A DNA stretch of 9,722 nucleotides, from NCBI GenBank assembly GCA_026785785.1, contig JAJAZI010000028.1, forward strand, positions 1-9,722, read 5' to 3'. The position numbers and the translations under genes were made by a program. Positions 6,233-9,722 of the stretch are shown here, piece after piece. Origin of the DNA: Microbacteriaceae bacterium (GTDB taxonomy: Bacteria > Actinomycetota > Actinomycetes > Actinomycetales > Microbacteriaceae). Each line of letters opens with the position of its first letter. Position 1 is the first letter of the stretch. The notes under the pieces are model-generated. The model made no database searches and was not told the origin of the DNA. It worked only from the letters and a program-made list of their open reading frames with translations.

Positions 6233-7720
6233 ATGACCACTGTTGATCACTGGGTGAACGGCGCTGCCTTCACCGGAGAATCCTCCCGTACCTCGCCCGT
6301 CTACAACCCCGCCGCAGGCACGGTGCAGCGCGAGGTCCGCCTCGCGACCGTCGCCGATGTCGACACCGCGGTGCAGGCAGCGAAGGCCGCCTTCCCCGGG
6401 TGGTCAGGGGCATCCTGGGCGAAGCGGCAGACCGTGATGTTCGCGTTCCGCGAGCTGCTCAACGCGCGCAAGGAGGACGTCGCGGCGATCCTCACGAACG
6501 AGCACGGCAAGGTGCTCTCCGACGCCCTCGGCGAGGTTGCCCGCGGCCTCGAGGTCGTCGAGTTCGCTACCGGCATGCCGCACCTCGCCAAGGGCGAGTA
6601 CAGCTCGAACGTCTCGACCGGTGTCGACGTCTACTCGATCCGCCAGGCGCTCGGCGTCGTCGGAATCATCAGCCCGTTCAACTTCCCGGCGATGGTGCCG
6701 CTGTGGTTCTTCCCCATCGCGATCGCGGCCGGCAACACCGTCGTGCTCAAGCCGAGCGAGAAGGACCCGTCCGCGGCGATCTGGATGGCCAAGCTGTTCA
6801 CGGAAGCCGGCCTGCCCGACGGCGTTTTCAACGTCGTGCACGGCGACAAGGAGTCCGTCGACGCGATGCTGCAGCATCCGGATGTCGCATCGATCAGCTT
6901 CGTCGGATCGACCCCCATCGCCAAGTACATCTACGAGACCGCGTCGAAGGCCGGCAAGCGCGTGCAGGCCCTCGGCGGAGCGAAGAACCACATGCTCGTG
7001 CTGCCGGACGCCGATCTCGACCTCGTCGCGGACTCCGCAGTCAACGCTGGCTTCGGCTCGGCAGGGGAGCGCTGCATGGCGATCAGCGTCGTCGTGGCGG
7101 TCGAACCGGTCGCCGACGAGCTCATTGAGAAGATCGCGAGCCGGATGGCCGACCTCAAGGTGGGCGACGGCACGCGCGGCTGCGACATGGGGCCGCTCAT
7201 CACGCGGGAGCACCGCGACAAGGTCGCTGGCTACATCGACGTCGCGATCGAGGACGGCTCCACGGTCGTCGTCGACGGGCGCGGCATCGAGGTCGACGGG
7301 GAGGCCGACGGATTCTGGCTCGGACCGACCCTGATCGACCGCGTGTCGACGAGCTCGAAGGTCTACACCGACGAGATCTTCGGGCCGGTGCTGTCGATCG
7401 TGCGCGTCGCAAGCTACGAGGAGGGCGTCGCCCTGATCAACTCCTCGCAGTACGGCAACGGCACCGCGATCTTCACCAACGACGGCGGTGCCGCTCGGCG
7501 CTTCCAGAACGAGATCCAGGTGGGCATGATCGGCATCAACGTGCCGATCCCGGTGCCCGTCGGCTACTTCTCCTTCGGCGGCTGGAAGGACTCGCTGTTC
7601 GGCGACAGCAAGGCTTACGGACCCGACGCCGTTCACTTCTTCACCCGCCAGAAGGCGATCACCAGCCGCTGGCTCGACCCGAGCCACGGCGGCATCAACC
7701 TCGGGTTCCCGCAGAACTGA
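6233..7720 (+). CDS. mmsA: CoA-acylating methylmalonate-semialdehyde dehydrogenase
   Basis: Converts methylmalonate semialdehyde, CoA and NAD+ to propionyl-CoA, CO2 and NADH, or malonate semialdehyde to acetyl-CoA. It works in valine, thymine/beta-alanine and, as IolA, myo-inositol breakdown. The 495 residues match the usual length. An aldehyde dehydrogenase fold shows SPFNFPAMVPLWF at 147-159, LKPSEKDPSAA at 172-182, FVGST at 223-227 and catalytic Cys281 in GERCMA. The general-base glutamate region of ordinary aldehyde dehydrogenases (ELGGK) is replaced by LGGAKNH (247-253), a hallmark of this CoA-dependent subfamily. The C-terminal VGYFSFGGWKDSLFGD is also typical. It is transcribed alone or with the two small downstream genes from a leaderless promoter. 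No valine, inositol or propionyl-CoA genes adjoin it, so its pathway cannot be decided here. Confidence 0.95.
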   Translation: MTTVDHWVNGAAFTGESSRTSPVYNPAAGTVQREVRLATVADVDTAVQAAKAAFPGWSGASWAKRQTVMFAFRELLNARKEDVAAILTNEHGKVLSDALGEVARGLEVVEFATGMPHLAKGEYSSNVSTGVDVYSIRQALGVVGIISPFNFPAMVPLWFFPIAIAAGNTVVLKPSEKDPSAAIWMAKLFTEAGLPDGVFNVVHGDKESVDAMLQHPDVASISFVGSTPIAKYIYETASKAGKRVQALGGAKNHMLVLPDADLDLVADSAVNAGFGSAGERCMAISVVVAVEPVADELIEKIASRMADLKVGDGTRGCDMGPLITREHRDKVAGYIDVAIEDGSTVVVDGRGIEVDGEADGFWLGPTLIDRVSTSSKVYTDEIFGPVLSIVRVASYEEGVALINSSQYGNGTAIFTNDGGAARRFQNEIQVGMIGINVPIPVPVGYFSFGGWKDSLFGDSKAYGPDAVHFFTRQKAITSRWLDPSHGGINLGFPQN

Positions 7721-7736
7721 TCCGCGACCGGCTCCC

Positions 7737-8078
7737 GTGCTGTTCCGGCGCAGGCTCGACGAGCTCGATTTTGACCGGCAGATCGCCGTCTGCCGCGTTC
7801 CCGACGGTTCCGTCGTGATCGCGGCGGCGGCGGGCCCGCTGCGTTCGCGCCGCGACGGCGACGTGGTCGTGCTCAAGTTCGACACGGGCCAATTTGCTGT
7901 CGCGGTCAGTCCCCGGGCACTCGCCTGGCACTGGCCGCGGCTGGCGGGGGAGCCGTGCCGGATGATGTTGTACTCGGCCAGCGGATCCCGTCCTTGGCGC
8001 GGGGAGCTGCGTCGAGTCGCGAGACCGCAGCGGCGCGACGCGCTGTACAAGGCCGATCTGCTCGCTCCCGCGGCCTGA
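7737..8078 (+). CDS. Hypothetical protein, 113 residues
   Basis: Not recognised. A GTG start at 7737, 16 nt after the mmsA stop, opens 113 codons with the same GC-rich third positions as its neighbours. The product looks like a small soluble domain with alternating short beta strands: CRVPDGSVVIAAA, then GDVVVLKFDTGQFAVAVSP, then MMLYSASG, with an Arg-rich C-terminal part. There is no signal peptide, membrane span or cysteine motif. No Shine-Dalgarno precedes the GTG, so translation may be coupled to mmsA. The overlapping frames on both strands give Arg- or Ser-rich low-complexity products and are less credible. The gene is probably real, but its existence rests on composition and position alone. 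Confidence 0.55.
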   Translation: MLFRRRLDELDFDRQIAVCRVPDGSVVIAAAAGPLRSRRDGDVVVLKFDTGQFAVAVSPRALAWHWPRLAGEPCRMMLYSASGSRPWRGELRRVARPQRRDALYKADLLAPAA

Positions 8079-8123
8079 TCGGCCGGACGGCTCGGAGGCT
8101 ACCGCGCACGTGGGGTGCGGGTC

Positions 8124-8129
8124 TAGTGT
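8124..8129 (+). promoter_or_regulatory. -10 box of a leaderless transcript for the membrane protein gene
   Basis: TAGTGT ends 6 nt before the ATG at 8136, the same spacing as TAGCAT before mmsA. It fits the TAnnnT pattern, and no Shine-Dalgarno is present. The position favours the ATG at 8136 over the GTG at 8130. No clear -35 is seen. Confidence 0.5.
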
Positions 8130-8135
8130 GTGCCC

Positions 8136-8879
8136 ATGTCGACCCTGACGGCAGTCCAGGAGGCACGCGGCGATGTCGCCGGCGGTGCGGCGCTCCTGGT
8201 GGCCGGGATCGCCCTGCTGGCGGCGAGCGTGCTCGAGTTTGCCCCTGGGGAGGCCAGAGGAGACGGCGACAACCCGGCCGACAGCCTCCGCTATCTCGCG
8301 CGGTTCGGGGACCTGTACTCGTACTCCGGCCTCGCGCTCGTCGTCGCGGGAGTCGCACTCGTCGTCGGTGTGATCGCCGTGCACTCGCTTCAGCGCGGCC
8401 GCGGGCGGTCGCTCGGCTTCGATACCGTGTCGGTTTTCGGGGCCCTCGCCGGCGGCTTCTTCGCCACAACCGGTGTGATGCGGATGCAGGCCAATGGGAC
8501 CGTGCCGCACATCCAGAGCCTCGACGAGAGCTGGGGCGAGGCCGCCTACCTGGTCGTGCAGATGGCCGGCACCCAGGGGCTGCTCTCCACCGGAATGATC
8601 GCGCTGGCCTCGTGGCTCGTCGCGGCGTCGATCGTGTTCGCACGCCGAGGGGTTCGGGCGCCCGTGGTCGTCGCCGTGTTCCCGGTTGCGGTGCTGCTGG
8701 TCTTGATCGGCGACCTCGTCGCGCCGTCGCTCGCCGGAAGCCTTTCCAGTGAGGGGATCTTCCTCGCCTACATCGCGGCGGCGCTATTCGGGCTGCCCGT
8801 GAGCTGTGCCGCGGTCGGCCTCGCGCTCGTGGTGCGGCGAAGCCGCGAGAAACTGCGGACGGTCAGCCCACAGAACTGA
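8136..8879 (+). CDS. Membrane protein of unknown function, about six helices
   Basis: Not recognised. The ATG at 8136 gives 247 residues; a GTG two codons earlier is in frame but would overlap the predicted leaderless start. Hydrophobic segments lie at about 15-36, 61-84, 97-116, 136-168 (perhaps one helix plus a re-entrant part), 175-198 and 207-233. An acidic, Asp/Gly-rich loop lies at 37-60 (GEARGDGDNPADS), a polar loop with HIQSLDESWGE at 125-135, and the basic tail RRSREK is expected on the cytoplasmic side. There is no ATP-binding, kinase or transporter signature. It follows the small hypothetical gene by 57 nt but seems to have its own promoter. Beyond an integral membrane location nothing can be said of its role. 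Confidence 0.75.
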   Translation: MSTLTAVQEARGDVAGGAALLVAGIALLAASVLEFAPGEARGDGDNPADSLRYLARFGDLYSYSGLALVVAGVALVVGVIAVHSLQRGRGRSLGFDTVSVFGALAGGFFATTGVMRMQANGTVPHIQSLDESWGEAAYLVVQMAGTQGLLSTGMIALASWLVAASIVFARRGVRAPVVVAVFPVAVLLVLIGDLVAPSLAGSLSSEGIFLAYIAAALFGLPVSCAAVGLALVVRRSREKLRTVSPQN

Positions 8880-8906
8880 GCCCACCGGCAGCGCCAAGGT
8901 CCGCGG

Positions 8907-8931
8907 GCCGGTTCGAGACGACCGAGCCGGC
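8907..8931. terminator. Bidirectional terminator hairpin between the membrane protein and exonuclease genes
   Basis: GCCGGTTCG (8907-8915) pairs with CGAGCCGGC (8923-8931) over 9 bp with one G-U pair and a 7-nt loop. It lies between two converging stop codons (8879 and 8949). Its core, TCGAGACGACCG, is almost the same as in the hairpin at 4835-4856. Confidence 0.65.
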
Positions 8932-8948
8932 GCCATTGCCAAGCTGCG

Positions 8949-9569
8949 TCAGCTGAGCACCATGGGGGCATGATCCGTGGCCCTTAACCGCACCGGTACT
9001 GCCGCCCCGATCGTCCCGAGGCGTGAGCCGGTCAGCTCGGCGAGGTGCGCGATGTCACTCGCCTCGTGCCGCTGGGCCGCGTGCACGATGATGGCCGCGC
9101 AGGCCTGGGCATCCGCGAGCGCATCGTGGTGGGCGAAGTCCTCGAACCCGGCTGCCATGGCCGCGACCGGGAGCTTGTACGAGTCGAGGTGGTAGGTCTT
9201 GCGGGCGACCTGGAGGCTGCACAGGTAGCGGTAGGCGGGCGCCTCGATGAAGCTCGCCGCGCAGGCCGCGGTGATCACCCCCATGTCGAAGCCGGCGTTA
9301 TGGGCGACGAAATGGTCGTCGCCGGCGAAGGCGATCAGGTCGGCGAACTGCTCGCCCCAGAGCGGCGCATCGGCGCAGTCCGCCTCGACGATACCGTGGA
9401 TACGGGTGTTCCACTCGTTGAAGGCGTCGTGGCCGAGCGGCGGACGGATGAACCAGCTTGCCGAATCGACAACCTTGCCGTCGCGCACCTTGACCACGCC
9501 GACCGAACACGCGGACGCTCGCGAGGAGTTGGCGGTTTCGAAATCGATCGCGGTGAAGTCCAGTGACAT
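8949..9569 (-). CDS. DEDDh-family 3'-5' exonuclease (DnaQ/RNase T-like)
   Basis: A stand-alone 206-residue exonuclease of the DnaQ superfamily, which removes nucleotides from 3' ends of DNA or RNA using two metal ions. All five catalytic residues are visible: Asp9 and Glu11 in AIDFETAN, Asp95 in HNAGFDMGV, and His148 and Asp153 in HHDALADAQ. NTRIHGI at 54-60 is the usual second conserved stretch. The domain covers residues 5-165, with a short tail of about 40 residues that shows no BRCT or helicase fusion. It may act in repair, proofreading or RNA turnover; relatives are often annotated as Pol III epsilon subunit, but this short form cannot be assigned to the replisome from sequence. The ATG at 9569 is the only start in frame with a full motif I. 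GAGCAT at -12 to -7 suggests a leaderless mRNA, although GAGAG 9 nt upstream could act as a weak ribosome site. Confidence 0.9.
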   Translation of the reverse strand: MSLDFTAIDFETANSSRASACSVGVVKVRDGKVVDSASWFIRPPLGHDAFNEWNTRIHGIVEADCADAPLWGEQFADLIAFAGDDHFVAHNAGFDMGVITAACAASFIEAPAYRYLCSLQVARKTYHLDSYKLPVAAMAAGFEDFAHHDALADAQACAAIIVHAAQRHEASDIAHLAELTGSRLGTIGAAVPVRLRATDHAPMVLS

Positions 9570-9575
9570 TGTTCG

Positions 9576-9581
9576 ATGCTC
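9576..9581 (-). promoter_or_regulatory. Possible -10 box of the exonuclease gene
   Basis: On the minus strand GAGCAT occupies -12 to -7 from the ATG and differs from the mmsA box TAGCAT by one base. The expected -35 position (about 9599-9604) falls inside the first 28-bp repeat and shows no consensus match. Confidence 0.4.
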
Positions 9582-9590
9582 TCATGGGCC

Positions 9591-9674
9591 TCCGACGCCG
9601 GGCGCCAGGCGCGCCCCATCCGGCGCTGGGCAGCAGGCGCGCCCCATCCGGCGCCGGGCGGCAGGCGCGCCCCC
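9591..9674. repeat. Three contiguous 28-bp tandem repeats upstream of the exonuclease gene
   Basis: Units at 9591-9618, 9619-9646 and 9647-9674 each begin TCCG and end in the invariant CAGGCGCGCCCC followed by A, A or C. They differ at only a few bases between. A fourth unit starts (TCCGACGG at 9675) but diverges. Each copy contains the 8-bp palindrome GGCGCGCC, and the third also contains CCGGCGCCGG. There are no spacers. The array begins 22 bp upstream of the start codon and covers the promoter -35 zone. Confidence 0.92.
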
Positions 9675-9722
9675 TCCGACGGCACCCGCCCGCATCCGCC
9701 AGCTCCGAGCCCTTACTTGAGC
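9675..9722. other. Window end, no gene assigned
   Basis: This is intergenic-looking sequence. TTA at 9713-9715 would read as a TAA stop on the minus strand after codons CTC AAG, so a minus-strand gene may end here, in which case the repeat array is the gap between two co-oriented genes. Only two codons are visible, so nothing is called. Confidence 0.3.

Noticed and set aside
6176..6250. Upstream ATG giving RmuC 25 more residues
   Set aside because: It would place an Arg/His-rich stretch before the membrane helix and overlap the mmsA promoter and first codons.
6404..8050. Minus-strand open frame of 548 codons opposite mmsA and the small hypothetical gene
   Set aside because: Same antisense artefact of high GC; it gives a charged low-complexity product with no motifs.
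7955..8752. Plus-strand open frame of 265 codons overlapping the membrane protein gene
   Set aside because: Arg/Gly/Pro-rich product typical of the wrong frame in GC-rich DNA; it conflicts with the well-supported hydrophobic frame at 8136.
7700..8879. mmsA and the membrane protein both end in Pro-Gln-Asn with CAGAACTGA
   Set aside because: The similarity is nine bases and does not extend upstream or downstream; taken as chance.
9591..9674. CRISPR array, since 28 bp is a typical repeat length
   Set aside because: The units are contiguous with no spacers, diverge from one another, and no cas gene is present.

Overview
High-GC DNA from an actinobacterium. The GC-dominated third codon positions, the -10 boxes placed exactly for leaderless mRNAs, and the recurrent GGATGC/GCATCC word fit Microbacteriaceae or a close relative. 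That placement is an inference, since no rRNA or other phylogenetic marker is present. The window looks like ordinary chromosome with one catabolic operon. I see no phage, transposase, CRISPR array, tRNA or rRNA.

Layout. (1) Positions 1-3403, + strand: the 3' part of a four-carbon acid-sugar catabolic operon. It holds the C-terminal two thirds or so of a DUF1537/OtnK-type kinase, an L-threonate dehydrogenase (LtnD) and a GntP-family permease, followed by a strong hairpin. (2) 3404-4597: glpX (class II fructose-1,6-bisphosphatase) with its own promoter region, which carries a 14-bp perfect palindrome. (3) 4598-4867: a structured convergent intergenic region. It contains five tandem 8-mers, a 108-bp element bounded by 16-bp inverted repeats, and a terminator hairpin. 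(4) 4868-6175, - strand: rmuC. (5) 6233-7720, + strand: mmsA (CoA-acylating methylmalonate-semialdehyde dehydrogenase), divergent from rmuC. It is followed by a small hypothetical gene and a six-helix membrane protein of unknown function. (6) 8949-9569, - strand: a DEDDh 3'-5' exonuclease. Its upstream region is three contiguous copies of a 28-bp repeat reaching almost to the window edge.

How the genes work together. The permease would bring in a sugar acid such as L-threonate. LtnD oxidises it to 2-oxo-tetronate. An isomerase (OtnI), not in the window, would give 3-oxo-tetronate. The kinase phosphorylates that, and a decarboxylase (OtnC), also not in the window, would release dihydroxyacetone phosphate. 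Carbon entering at the triose-phosphate level needs fructose-1,6-bisphosphatase for gluconeogenesis, so glpX next door is metabolically compatible. It is separated by a terminator and has its own promoter, however, so the adjacency may be accidental.

No clearly new multi-gene system was found. The items most worth a second look are non-coding: the 28-bp repeat array over the exonuclease promoter, the inverted-repeat element after glpX, the palindrome before glpX, the hexamer repeat inside the permease gene, and the shared geometry of the leaderless promoters.
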